Notes: generated by a model from the sequence alone, not told the origin. Counted from the first letter of the stretch, positions 27,188 through 35,403 are shown. The stretch: 56,790 nucleotides of DNA from an uncultured Pseudoflavonifractor sp. (GCF_944387275.1 NZ_CALXEG010000014.1:1-56790); one strand, 5' to 3'. Program-made: numbers and translations.

Positions 27188-27219
27188 ATTATACATGGCC
27201 GTGGTTACATTTCGGTCAC
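27188..27219 (-). promoter_or_regulatory. Promoter with SARP-like direct repeat, copy 1
   Basis: Minus strand: GTGACC-GAAAT-GTAACC (27203-27219), two GTRACC units 11 bp apart, then 9 nt, then -10 TATAAT (27188-27193). There is no usual -35; the repeats occupy its place, as at promoters activated by SARP proteins. The 13-bp core GGTTACATTTCGG (plus-strand reading) recurs at 30219-30231. It would drive the 66-aa gene and probably the riboswitch and giant surface gene. Confidence 0.7.
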
Positions 27220-27327
27220 ATCTGATTTTTTTCTCTCCCGGCATCACCGTTTTTTATACCGTTTTTCCTCTTCTGTTTTCTGTAAACCCGGCGCTCTGTC
27301 AGGATCGGCGGTTTTTCTTTACCTGTG

Positions 27328-27364
27328 AAAAACCAGGCGGCGGTCCCGATGGACCGCCGCCTGG
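27328..27364 (-). terminator. Intrinsic terminator of the 866-aa surface protein gene
   Basis: Perfect 14-bp stem CCAGGCGGCGGTCC (27333-27346) / GGACCGCCGCCTGG (27351-27364) with a 4-nt loop, followed on the minus strand by TTTTT; it lies 39 nt past the stop. It isolates this gene from the 66-aa gene downstream. Confidence 0.92.
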
Positions 27365-27403
27365 CGCCGTTATCCTATATTACGGAAGCTATGGCCTCTC
27401 CGC

Positions 27404-30004
27404 TCAGGCGTTTCTCCGGCTCTTGCGGAACAGGATCAGCGCCAGTCCGGCCGCCGCCAGAGCGGCGGACAGGGCCATGGCGCCCAGGGCCACGCGGGCC
27501 GCGGAGACCTGCGCCTGGGTACCGGTCTGAGGCAGGTTGCCGGTGGGTGTCTCGCCGTCGGGGATGTTGGTCTCGCTGCCGGTGCCGGTGTCGCCGGTGC
27601 CGGTATTGCCCGTGTCGCCGGTGCCGGGCAGATCGGTGGTGGGGGTGTTGTCGTCGGGGATGTCGGTCTGGCCGCCGTCGCCGCCGGGTACGTCGGGCAG
27701 GTCAGTGGTGGGCGTGTCGTCGTCGGGGATGTCGGTGCCGTCGGCCACGTAGTACACATTCACGGTCTTGTTGCTGTTGAGCACGCCGGTCAGGCTGTCG
27801 CCCTCGGTGCCGTCGTAGGTGTAGCCGTCGATGGCGATGGCGTCCTGCTCGCTCACGTCATACGCGCTGCCCTCGATGTGGCTGGGGCTGGTGTAGCTCT
27901 GGGCAATCTTGCTGCCGTCGGCCCGGTCCAGGTAGTTGACGGTGACATGGTAGTACATATAGCCGGGGGTGGGAGGAGGCGTGACGGAGCCGCCGTCGGC
28001 GGTCCACTTGGCGGTGTAGACAGCGCTGGCGGTGACGGTGGCGGGCCACTCGGTCACCTTGCTGCCGCTCTCGTCATACCAGCCGTCGAAGGTGTAGCCG
28101 CTGTTGGCCGCGGTGGTGGGGACGGCGGGGAACGCCGCGCCCTCGGTGTAAGTGCCGCTCACATCGGCGGTGCCCCCGTTGATGGTGCCGCCCGCCTCAG
28201 TCTTGAAGGTCACGGTGTAAGTAGTGGGCTGGGGATCCGTGCCGCCGTCCTTGGTCCAGGTGCCCACCAGGTACACGTCGTAGTCGGGCATGGTGAACTT
28301 GCCGCCGGAGATGGTCACCAGGTCGCAGCTCCAGCCGGAGAAGGTGTAGCCCTCAGCGGTGGGCGCGGCGGCCACGGTCACCTGGGTGCCCGCGGTGTAG
28401 GACGCGCTGGCGGGGGCGGTATAGCCCTGGGGCACGTCGCCCACACAGACGTAGTTCACGGTATAGGTAGCGGGCTGGGGATCGGTGCCGCCGTTCTGAG
28501 TCCACTGGGCGTACAGGCTCATGTTGGCGGTCATGACGATCTTGTCGCCGGCCTTGTAGGCGTCGCCGCTGCCGTCGGGGTTGGTATTCCAGCCGGCAAA
28601 GGTATAGCCGGGCAGGGAGGGCTCCCCGCTGATGACAACGGCGGTCTCGCCGCTCTCATACAGCTCGGAGGCAAAGCTCACGTAGGTGTTGTTGTCCTTG
28701 TAGTAGTACTGGAGCACGTAGGTCTGGGGGACGGGCTTCTCCTCCTCCCACACGGCGTACAGGCTCTCGTTGGCGGTCATCACCAGCTTGTCGCCGGCCT
28801 TGTAGGTGATGCCGGTGCCGTCGGGGTTGGTGTTCCACCCCACCAGGGTGTAGCCGGGCATGGTGGGCGCACCGCTGATGATGACGGCGGTCTCGCCGCT
28901 CTCATACAGCTCGGAGGCAAAGCTCACGTAGGTGTTGTTCACCTTGTAGTAGTACTGGAGCACATAGGTCTGGGAGGTGGGCTTGGACTCCTTCCACACA
29001 GCGTAGAGGGTCACGTCACCGCCCTGGGAGGGGATGGCGAAGGTGCTGTCCGGGGCGGAGGCGTTCTTGTCGGTGGACCAGCCCAGGAAGTCATAGCCGT
29101 CCCGGGTCAGGCCGTCGCCGCTCTTGGGGGTGAAGGTCTGGCCGGCCATGTAGCCCGCCTCGTCGGTCACAGTGCCGGTGCCGCCGTTGGCGTCATAGGT
29201 CACGTGGTAGAGCTGGACCTTGTCCAGGAGCTTGCCGTCCAGGTGCCAGACGTACTCGCCGCTGTCCACATAGTTGTCGGCGCCGTCGGCCACCCGGAGC
29301 ATGTACCACTCCACGTCGGCCAGGTTCAGCCAGCTGTTGGCCGCAAAGCGCTCCATGCCGGTCAGGGAGACGGCGGAGCCGTACTGGCTGTAGTAGTTGT
29401 CGCCGGCCACCACGGAGGTGGGGTCAGGCAGCTCCATCTGGATCTTGCCCACGGTGAAGTAGCCGTGGTCGTTGGGGGTGCCCTGGCCCTCCTTGCCGTC
29501 CACATACACATAGACGTTCTGGAGGCTCAGCTCGGGCTCTCCGGGCTGGGTGGAGCCGGCGTCCTTCAGCTCAATCTCGTAGAAGCCGCTTGCAGCCTTC
29601 TCATAGAACAGGGCCTGAAGCTCCTCGCCGCTGAAGCGCAGGGTCTTCCGGGTGCAGCCGTTGTCCAGATACAGCTCAAGGGCGGTCATGTCCCCGGGCT
29701 GCTTGTCCTCCAGGCCGCTCACCGCAGTCCAGTAGATATTGGGCACTCCGTTCCACTTCAGCTCCCGGCTGTCGTCGCCGAAGAACAGGGTGGCCCCGTG
29801 GATATCGCGGTAGCCGTATTCCTGCTCGCCCTTCACCATATCCTTCAGCGCCTTGGCCGTGATATGGTACTCAAAGGTCAGGTCTCCGTCATAGGTCCCA
29901 TTGGGGGTCTCCACAGCGGCCAGGGCCCCGATGGACAGGGCGCTCACCACCATACAGAACACCATGAGAAGGGCCAGGGCCTTCTTGCTCATTCTTGCCA
30001 ACAT
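27404..30004 (-). CDS. LPQTG-anchored surface protein with InlB/MucBP-like repeats
   Basis: An 866-aa sortase substrate. A signal peptide (about 1-29) is followed by an N-terminal domain of about 220 residues that I do not recognise. Then come InlB-B-type repeats (VTYDANGGTGTV and GYDFLGWST; two almost identical units with QYYYKVNNTYVSFASELYES), MucBP-like units (VNYVCVGDVPQGYTAPASA), the duplicated C-terminal module shared with the giant protein, Asp/Pro spacers, LPQTG (about 824-828), a membrane helix and KSRRNA. I use ATG 30004 (GGAG 7 nt upstream), the same start layout as in the giant gene. Its mRNA begins with a c-di-GMP riboswitch. Confidence 0.92.
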   Translation of the reverse strand: MLARMSKKALALLMVFCMVVSALSIGALAAVETPNGTYDGDLTFEYHITAKALKDMVKGEQEYGYRDIHGATLFFGDDSRELKWNGVPNIYWTAVSGLEDKQPGDMTALELYLDNGCTRKTLRFSGEELQALFYEKAASGFYEIELKDAGSTQPGEPELSLQNVYVYVDGKEGQGTPNDHGYFTVGKIQMELPDPTSVVAGDNYYSQYGSAVSLTGMERFAANSWLNLADVEWYMLRVADGADNYVDSGEYVWHLDGKLLDKVQLYHVTYDANGGTGTVTDEAGYMAGQTFTPKSGDGLTRDGYDFLGWSTDKNASAPDSTFAIPSQGGDVTLYAVWKESKPTSQTYVLQYYYKVNNTYVSFASELYESGETAVIISGAPTMPGYTLVGWNTNPDGTGITYKAGDKLVMTANESLYAVWEEEKPVPQTYVLQYYYKDNNTYVSFASELYESGETAVVISGEPSLPGYTFAGWNTNPDGSGDAYKAGDKIVMTANMSLYAQWTQNGGTDPQPATYTVNYVCVGDVPQGYTAPASASYTAGTQVTVAAAPTAEGYTFSGWSCDLVTISGGKFTMPDYDVYLVGTWTKDGGTDPQPTTYTVTFKTEAGGTINGGTADVSGTYTEGAAFPAVPTTAANSGYTFDGWYDESGSKVTEWPATVTASAVYTAKWTADGGSVTPPPTPGYMYYHVTVNYLDRADGSKIAQSYTSPSHIEGSAYDVSEQDAIAIDGYTYDGTEGDSLTGVLNSNKTVNVYYVADGTDIPDDDTPTTDLPDVPGGDGGQTDIPDDNTPTTDLPGTGDTGNTGTGDTGTGSETNIPDGETPTGNLPQTGTQAQVSAARVALGAMALSAALAAAGLALILFRKSRRNA
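27707..27968. repeat. 262-bp near-identical duplication, copy B
   Basis: Partner of 21362-21623 in the same orientation, 6.3 kb away. Recombination between the two copies would delete the small gene, the promoter, the giant protein's riboswitch and most of its coding region, and fuse the two surface proteins in frame. Confidence 0.85.
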
Positions 30005-30046
30005 GCTCATTCTCCTTCCTCGCTTTGCGCGGGCAGTTGTAAGTAT

Positions 30047-30130
30047 GCGGCAGCCGGACGGACGTGGCGGCGCTCCCCCACCGCTTTAGCCTCCAGGCTT
30101 TGCGTCCCGGCCTTTCAGCCGGTTTGCCCT
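30047..30130 (-). ncRNA. Cyclic-di-GMP-I (GEMM) riboswitch, copy 2
   Basis: Minus strand: GGGCAAACC, P2 hairpin CCGGC-TGAAAG-GCCGG with a GNRA loop, GGGACGCAAAGCC, TGGAGGCTAAAG, a P3 hairpin region, and a 3' strand GTCCGGCTGCC closing P1. It is closer to consensus than copy 1. The aptamer ends about 42 nt before the start codon of the 866-aa surface protein; no T run follows, so a translational switch is likely. In related bacteria c-di-GMP-I switches often control adhesion and motility genes. Confidence 0.92.
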
Positions 30131-30203
30131 TTTCTTGCCGGATTCCGCCGGATTTTTCCGCTTCTTTCCGCGAAAAAATCCCGTCTCGTCCGGCGCTGTA
30201 CCC

Positions 30204-30236
30204 ACTCTACCACCGCAAGGTTACATTTCGGGTTAT
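30204..30236 (-). promoter_or_regulatory. Promoter with SARP-like direct repeat, copy 2
   Basis: Minus strand: ATAACC-CGAAAT-GTAACC (30219-30236), 9 nt, then -10 TAGAGT (30204-30209). The core and the 9-nt distance to the -10 equal those of copy 1, though the repeat period is 12 rather than 11. Transcription would start near 30197, giving a leader that contains riboswitch copy 2. Confidence 0.68.
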
Positions 30237-30365
30237 ATTTTGAAAAAGTATATTTTTTCATTTCCCTTTTTCCGTCCGGCCTCTTTTGGGCAGGAGGCTG
30301 TTTTTTTACGAAAAAAATTCCCGATAAAATAGAAAAAGACTCTTCCAGCCTTTTCAATCCTGTGC

Positions 30366-30371
30366 TATAAT
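30366..30371 (+). promoter_or_regulatory. -10 box of the SARP-like regulator gene
   Basis: TATAAT at 30366-30371; the best -35 (TTCCAG, 17 nt upstream) is poor. The 200-bp divergent spacer between this and the surface-gene promoter (30204-30236) is AT-rich and contains no gene; I see no copy of the GGTTACATTTCG motif on this side. Confidence 0.55.
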
Positions 30372-30438
30372 AGGAACAGCCTTGATTCTGCCCATTGTTT
30401 TTTCCCGGAAATATTACCGACGAAAGCAGGTGCCTGTC

Positions 30439-31638
30439 ATGAGCGATTCCGCTGGTATCAAAAACGTAAAAGTCACTATGTTGGGCGGTTTTTCCATCGC
30501 TGTGGACGGTCACGTGCTGACAGACGAGGCAAATCGCTCCCAAAAGCTCTGGAACGTGCTCTCCTACCTGCTGGTCCACCGGGACCGGAACGTGCCCCAG
30601 AGCGAATTCATCGAGCAGTTCTGGCCGGGTGAGAACAGCGCCAACCCGGTCAACGCCCTCAAGACCCTGCTCTACCGGGTGCGGGCCATGCTGGAGCCCC
30701 TGTTCGGCTCGGAGGTGGAGCCCATCCTCTCCCGCCGGGGGTCCTACTCCTGGAATCCGGACATTTCCTGTACCCTGGACATCGACGAGTTCGAGGCCCT
30801 GTGCCACAAGGCCAACGACGGCCGCCTGTCCGACGAGAGCCGCCTGTCCCTCTACCGCCAGGCCGAGCAGCTCTACCGGGGGGACTTTCTGCCCAAGCTG
30901 GAGGGCTCCCTGTGGATCATCCCCTACTCGGTGGAATACCACAACCTCTACCTCCAGATGATCAAGGACTACGCCGCCCTGCTGGAGAAAAAGGAGCTCT
31001 TTGAGGAGATGACCGAGGTCTGCATCCGGGCCAGCCATCTGGACTCCCTGGATGAGAACCTGCACATCCTCATCGTCCGCTCCCTGCTGCGCCAGGGCAA
31101 CGACACCGCCGCCCTGGCCCACTACGAGTCGGCCACCGACCTGCTCTACCGCAACCTGGGCGTGCGCCCCTCCCAGGAGCTGCGGGAGCTGTACAACGAG
31201 ATCATGAGCGTGGAGAAGTCGCTGGAGACCGACCTGGAGTCCATCCAGGACGACCTGCGGGAGGCCGCCGCCCGCCCCGGGGCCTTTGTCTGTGAGTACG
31301 GCTTCTTCCGGGAGGCCTACCGGCTGGAGGCCCGCCGGGCCGCCCGCAGCGGCACTTCGGTCCACATCGCCCTCATCACCGTCTCCCTGCCCGACGGGGG
31401 CGTGCCGCCCCTGAGCGTGCTGGCCGCCACCATGGACCAGCTCCAGGAGGTGCTCACCGGCAGCCTGCGCCGGGGCGACGTGGTGTCCAAATACTCGGGC
31501 GCCCAGTTCGTGGTGATGCTGCCCGCCGCCAACTTTGAGAACAGCACCATGGTCATGGAGCGCGTGGTCTCCGCCTTCTACCGGCAGCACCGGCGGAACT
31601 TCCTCAAGCTCTCCTACAAGATCCGGGCGCTGGACTGA
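30439..31638 (+). CDS. SARP/BTAD-type regulator with C-terminal GGDEF-like domain
   Basis: A 399-aa regulator with three parts. Residues about 11-110 form an OmpR-like winged helix (VTMLGGFSIAVDG, then NALKTLLYRVRAML). Residues about 117-260 form a bacterial transcriptional activation (BTAD) helical-repeat domain (DEFEALCHKAND, then YESATDLLYRNLGVRPSQELR). Residues about 281-398 resemble a degenerate GGDEF domain: LRRGDVVSKYSGAQFVVMLP has SGAQF where GGDEF would be, so cyclase activity is not expected. ATG 30439 follows AGCAGGTG. It is transcribed divergently from the surface-protein genes whose promoters carry SARP-style repeats; it is the obvious candidate activator. Confidence 0.85.
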   Translation: MSDSAGIKNVKVTMLGGFSIAVDGHVLTDEANRSQKLWNVLSYLLVHRDRNVPQSEFIEQFWPGENSANPVNALKTLLYRVRAMLEPLFGSEVEPILSRRGSYSWNPDISCTLDIDEFEALCHKANDGRLSDESRLSLYRQAEQLYRGDFLPKLEGSLWIIPYSVEYHNLYLQMIKDYAALLEKKELFEEMTEVCIRASHLDSLDENLHILIVRSLLRQGNDTAALAHYESATDLLYRNLGVRPSQELRELYNEIMSVEKSLETDLESIQDDLREAAARPGAFVCEYGFFREAYRLEARRAARSGTSVHIALITVSLPDGGVPPLSVLAATMDQLQEVLTGSLRRGDVVSKYSGAQFVVMLPAANFENSTMVMERVVSAFYRQHRRNFLKLSYKIRALD

Positions 31639-31680
31639 CCCCTATCCACATATTTCAGAACATTTCCAGGTACATCTGCC

Positions 31681-32445
31681 ATGAAAAGACCTCCCATCGG
31701 CGCCGTCATCGCGGCGGCGGCCGCCGTCGTGCTGCTGATTGCAGCGGCGGCGCTGTTCCTCTGGGGCAGAGAGCCCCAGTACGAGATCGTGGCGCCCTCC
31801 ACAGCGCCGGTGATCTCCTCCACCCCCACGCCCTCCCCCACGGCGGAGGACTCCGAGACCCCGTCTCCCACCCCCACGGCCCCCGTCTATAAGGCGGTCC
31901 TGGAGGAGCCGGAGGACGGCCTGCCCACCGACAAGGTCTTTGTCACCGACACCCGCAAGAGCTACCAGAGCGGCGACCTGCGGCTCATCATCCCCAAGCT
32001 GGAAGTGGATGAGCCCATCCTGAACGGCGTGGACGAGCAGACCCTGCTCCAGGGCGAGGGTTTGTACGACTACGCCCAGCTCCCCGGCGAGGGCCGGTCC
32101 AACACCTCCATCGCCGGGCACCGCAACTGGATCCGGGGCGGCAAGATCACCCTGGACCAGCCCTTCTCCTACCTGGACACCCTGGGGGAGGGGGATTACC
32201 TCTACCTGGTGTACGGGGAGAACATCTACCAGTACCTCTTTGAATACCAGGAGGTGGTGGAGCCCGACGACTGGGGCCCCATCTACAAGACCGACCACTC
32301 CTGCGTCACCCTGACCACCTGCACCCCCGTGGGCGTCTCCGACCACCGGCTCATCGTCCGGGGCGCCCTGGTGGACATCATTCCGTTGTCTGACGACTAT
32401 GCTTATCCCGCCAACGCGGAAGAGGAGGCTTCACTCAATCCATGA
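31681..32445 (+). CDS. Sortase (class D-like)
   Basis: A 254-aa transpeptidase that cuts LPxTG signals and joins proteins to the cell wall. It has an N-terminal membrane helix (about 7-28), a Pro/Ser/Thr linker (about 40-66) and a sortase barrel with H147 (AGHRN), C214 (TLTTCTP) and R223 (DHRLIVRG). The TLTTC and GHR contexts favour class D, though class E is not excluded. Both LPQTG proteins in this window are natural substrates. The stop overlaps the next start (ATGA). It starts 42 nt after the regulator gene, probably on the same transcript. Confidence 0.93.
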   Translation: MKRPPIGAVIAAAAAVVLLIAAAALFLWGREPQYEIVAPSTAPVISSTPTPSPTAEDSETPSPTPTAPVYKAVLEEPEDGLPTDKVFVTDTRKSYQSGDLRLIIPKLEVDEPILNGVDEQTLLQGEGLYDYAQLPGEGRSNTSIAGHRNWIRGGKITLDQPFSYLDTLGEGDYLYLVYGENIYQYLFEYQEVVEPDDWGPIYKTDHSCVTLTTCTPVGVSDHRLIVRGALVDIIPLSDDYAYPANAEEEASLNP

Positions 32446-33359
32446 AATTCTTCAAGTCCATGAAAAAGACCACCCGGATCATCTGCGCCGTGCTGGCCAT
32501 CGTGCTGGTGGCGGGGGTGGCCATCCCCCTGCTGGCCCAGGCCGGCGTCATCCCCCACAAGGAGGCCATCCAGAGCGGCGTCACCGTGTATAAGAACGGC
32601 AAGGCCACCGTGGATGCGTCCAACCTGGCCCTGGGCTTTGTGTCCGTGTCCTACACCGGCGGCAAGGACGTGCGCATCAAGGTCCAGATCACCAAAACCG
32701 GCGGCACCACCTACACCTACAACCTGAACAACAAGGGCACCGCCGAGACCTTCCCCCTCACCGAGGGCGACGGCAAGTACACTGTGAAGGTGTTTGAGAA
32801 CACCACGGGCACCAAGTACGCCCAGGCCTACTCCTGCCCCCTGACCCTGAAGCTGACCAGCGAGTTCTCCCCCTTCCTGTACGCCAACCAGTACGTCAAC
32901 TTCACCGACGACTCCAAGGTGGTGGCCAAGGCCGCCGAGCTGACCAAGGGTCTGACCACCGACCTGGACAAGGTGACCGAGATCTACCACTACGTCATCA
33001 ACAACATCACCTACGACTACCAGCTGGCCGCCACCGTGGCCTCCGGCTACCTGCCCGACGTGGACAAGGTGCTGGAGAGCGGCAAGGGCATCTGCTTCGA
33101 CTACGCCGCCGTCATGGCCTCCATGCTCCGCAGCCAGAATATCCCCTGCAAGCTGATCGTGGGCTATGCGGGCACCGTGTACCACGCCTGGATCAACGTG
33201 TACATCGAGGGCGTGGGCTGGGTGGATCACCTGATCTACTTCAACGGTGAGGACTGGTCCATGATGGACCCCACCTTTGTCTCCAACGGCAAGAACAACC
33301 CCGCCGTGCTCCAGTACGTGGGCGACGGCACCAACTACACCGAGAAATACGCCTATTGA
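32442..33359 (+). CDS. Secreted transglutaminase-like protein
   Basis: A 305-aa protein with an N-terminal signal or anchor (about 10-33), a beta-rich region and a transglutaminase-like domain with C218 (GKGICFDYA), H248 (YHAWINV) and D276 (MMDPTF), the full papain-fold triad. It is translationally coupled to the sortase. It may cross-link or cleave surface proteins or peptidoglycan peptides; relatives include proteases, so the reaction is not settled. Confidence 0.88.
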   Translation: MKFFKSMKKTTRIICAVLAIVLVAGVAIPLLAQAGVIPHKEAIQSGVTVYKNGKATVDASNLALGFVSVSYTGGKDVRIKVQITKTGGTTYTYNLNNKGTAETFPLTEGDGKYTVKVFENTTGTKYAQAYSCPLTLKLTSEFSPFLYANQYVNFTDDSKVVAKAAELTKGLTTDLDKVTEIYHYVINNITYDYQLAATVASGYLPDVDKVLESGKGICFDYAAVMASMLRSQNIPCKLIVGYAGTVYHAWINVYIEGVGWVDHLIYFNGEDWSMMDPTFVSNGKNNPAVLQYVGDGTNYTEKYAY

Positions 33360-33466
33360 TCCCTCTGCCCTGAGTCAGCGCTGCCGCGCGGGCTCAGGGC
33401 ATGCGCCATTCCATCCGTCTCAGGCGGCAGGCCGCCTGGGTCATTTCCATCCGGAGGTGTTGCCCC

Positions 33467-34516
33467 ATGGCAAAGCAACGGAGTACCGCACCCCTCAGCG
33501 CGGACGCGCTGTCGGTGTTCTGCTATCAGCTCTCCCTGATGATGCACGCCGGCATCGGCTCTGAGGAGGGCGTGGAGGTGCTGGCCGAGGACGCCGCCGA
33601 CCCCGGCAGCAAGGCCCTGCTGACTGCTCTCCACGCCTCCCTGCTGGACGGCGCGCCCCTGTCCCAGGCACTCAGCGCCAGCGGCGCCTTCCCCGGGTAC
33701 ATGGTGCGCATGGTGGAGATCGGCCAGGCCGCCGGCCGGCTGGATCAGGTCCTCTCCGCCCTGGCCGCCTACTACCGCCGGGAGTCGGAGACAGCGTCGG
33801 CCATCCGCCGGGCCGTCCTCTACCCCGCCGTCATGGCAGTGCTGGTGGCGGCGGTGTTCCTGGTGCTCATGACCCGGGTGCTCCCCGTGTTCCAGCAGGT
33901 GTTCCGGCAGCTGGGCCTGACTCTGTCCCCCGCCGCCCAGGCCCTGATGACCGCCGGCGCAGCCGGGCAGTATGTCGGCGGCGTGCTGGTGGCGCTGCTG
34001 GCCGTGGGCGCGGTGGTTCTGCTGGTGCTGTCCCGGCGGCAGAGCGCGGGGGCCCAGCCCATGGAGGCCCGCCTGCTGGGAAAGGGCAGGGCTGCCAAAG
34101 CGGTGGACCGGAGCCGCTTCGCCGCCGCCATGGCCCTCATGCTCTCCAGCGGCCTGCCCCTGGACGAGGCCATGGAGCGCACCGTCCACCTGCTGGAGGG
34201 CTCCGCCCTCTCCCCCGCCCTGAAGGACTGCCAGTCCCGCATGGAGCAGGGGGAGGACTTCTATAAGGCCGTCACCGCCTGCGGGCTGCTGGACGGCCTC
34301 CAGGCCGGGCTGCTGGGCGCCGGGTTCCGCTCCGGCGTGCCCGAGCAGGCCATGGAGGAGCTGGCCTCCCGCTGCCAGGAGGAGGCCGACGAGCGGCTGT
34401 CCTCCCTGCTGTCCCGGCTGGAGTTTGCCCTGGTGCTGCTGCTGTGCGTGGCCGTGGGCCTGGTGCTCCTGTCGGTCATGCTGCCCCTGCTGGGCGTGCT
34501 GACCGCCATCGGCTGA
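33467..34516 (+). CDS. Type II secretion F / PilC-like inner-membrane protein
   Basis: A 349-aa platform protein of type IV pilus/type II secretion machines. It has two T2SSF repeats (about 14-130 and 205-330; LSVFCYQLSLMMHAGIGSEE and RFAAAMALMLSSGLPLDEAM), each followed by membrane segments (about 120-145, 165-190, 322-347). ATG 33467 has GGAGG 9 nt upstream. It opens the pilus part of the island, 107 nt after the transglutaminase-like gene. No pilus extension ATPase precedes it. Confidence 0.9.
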   Translation: MAKQRSTAPLSADALSVFCYQLSLMMHAGIGSEEGVEVLAEDAADPGSKALLTALHASLLDGAPLSQALSASGAFPGYMVRMVEIGQAAGRLDQVLSALAAYYRRESETASAIRRAVLYPAVMAVLVAAVFLVLMTRVLPVFQQVFRQLGLTLSPAAQALMTAGAAGQYVGGVLVALLAVGAVVLLVLSRRQSAGAQPMEARLLGKGRAAKAVDRSRFAAAMALMLSSGLPLDEAMERTVHLLEGSALSPALKDCQSRMEQGEDFYKAVTACGLLDGLQAGLLGAGFRSGVPEQAMEELASRCQEEADERLSSLLSRLEFALVLLLCVAVGLVLLSVMLPLLGVLTAIG

Positions 34517-34546
34517 CCGATCTCATCGTGAAAGGGGGTCTCCGCC

Positions 34547-34864
34547 ATGGGCGGCAGACGTGCCTCATTCCTGCGGCGGGTCCTGCCCGCCGCCGTGTTC
34601 CTCATCGCCCTGGCGGCGGCCGGGCTGCTGTTCACCAGGGTCATCAGCGTCCGCACCGACGCGGAGGTCCTCGCCCTGGCCGAGGAGAGCGTCCGGCGGG
34701 CGGCGGTGGAGTGCTACGCCCTGGAGGGCTTCTACCCCAGGAGCCTGGACTACCTGGTGGAACACTACGGCGTCACCGCCGGCGACGACCGGTACATGGT
34801 CTCCTACCAGTATGTGGCCTCCAACCTGATGCCAGACATCACAGTGCTGGCCCTGGGAGAATAG
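34547..34864 (+). CDS. Small pilin-like membrane protein
   Basis: A 105-aa protein with one N-terminal membrane helix (about 10-30) and a short extracellular part (YALEGFYPRSLDYLVEHYGV) that resembles the conserved post-helix region of type II/IV pseudopilins. There is no standard G-F/M-TLxE prepilin cleavage site. The GAAAGGGGG-type ribosome site and its place after the PilC-like gene support a pilus role; function unproven. Confidence 0.65.
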   Translation: MGGRRASFLRRVLPAAVFLIALAAAGLLFTRVISVRTDAEVLALAEESVRRAAVECYALEGFYPRSLDYLVEHYGVTAGDDRYMVSYQYVASNLMPDITVLALGE

Positions 34865-34905
34865 GCTCTTCCCGTAAAAAACGCTTTTTGTAAGGGGGTG
34901 TCCCC

Positions 34906-35403
34906 ATGAAAACCCATTCCGGCGGCGCCGGGCTGCGGCGGGTGGTCATCGTGTGTCTGGCGGCGCTGTTTGCCCTGCTGGCCATGGGCGTGACCCTGAT
35001 GGGCACCGGCGTGTACCGCGCCGTGGCCGACGACGCCGCCGCCAACTCCGCCCAGCGCACCGCCCTGTCCTACGTGGTCAACCAGATCCGCCGGGCGGAC
35101 GGGGGAGGCGTGGCCGTGGGCACCTTCGGCGGCGGGGACGCCCTGCGCCTCACAGAAACCGGTGAGGACGGCAGCGTGTACGTCACCCTGATCTACTGCT
35201 TTGAGGGCTCCCTCCGGGAGCTGTACATGGAGGAGGGCACCGGCCTGGCGCCCGAGGACGGCATGGAGCTGCTGCCTCTGTCCTCCCTGACCCTGTCCGT
35301 CACGGAGCGGGGCGGGCTGGACATCTCCGCCGGCGACGGGGAACACCAGTGGTCCGTGACCCTGTATCCCCGCACCGGCGTGGAGGAGGTGGGGACGCTG
35401 TGA
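34906..35403 (+). CDS. DUF4860-like pilus-associated membrane protein
   Basis: A 165-aa protein with an N-terminal membrane helix (about 13-33) and an exported domain. The segment GVYRAVADDAAANSAQRTALSYVVNQIRRAD matches the general pattern of DUF4860 (quoted here in parts: GVYRAV, RTALSYVVNQIRRAD). Function is unknown; the family is found next to pilus genes in Clostridia. Its TGA overlaps the next gene's GTG. Confidence 0.65.
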   Translation: MKTHSGGAGLRRVVIVCLAALFALLAMGVTLMGTGVYRAVADDAAANSAQRTALSYVVNQIRRADGGGVAVGTFGGGDALRLTETGEDGSVYVTLIYCFEGSLRELYMEEGTGLAPEDGMELLPLSSLTLSVTERGGLDISAGDGEHQWSVTLYPRTGVEEVGTL

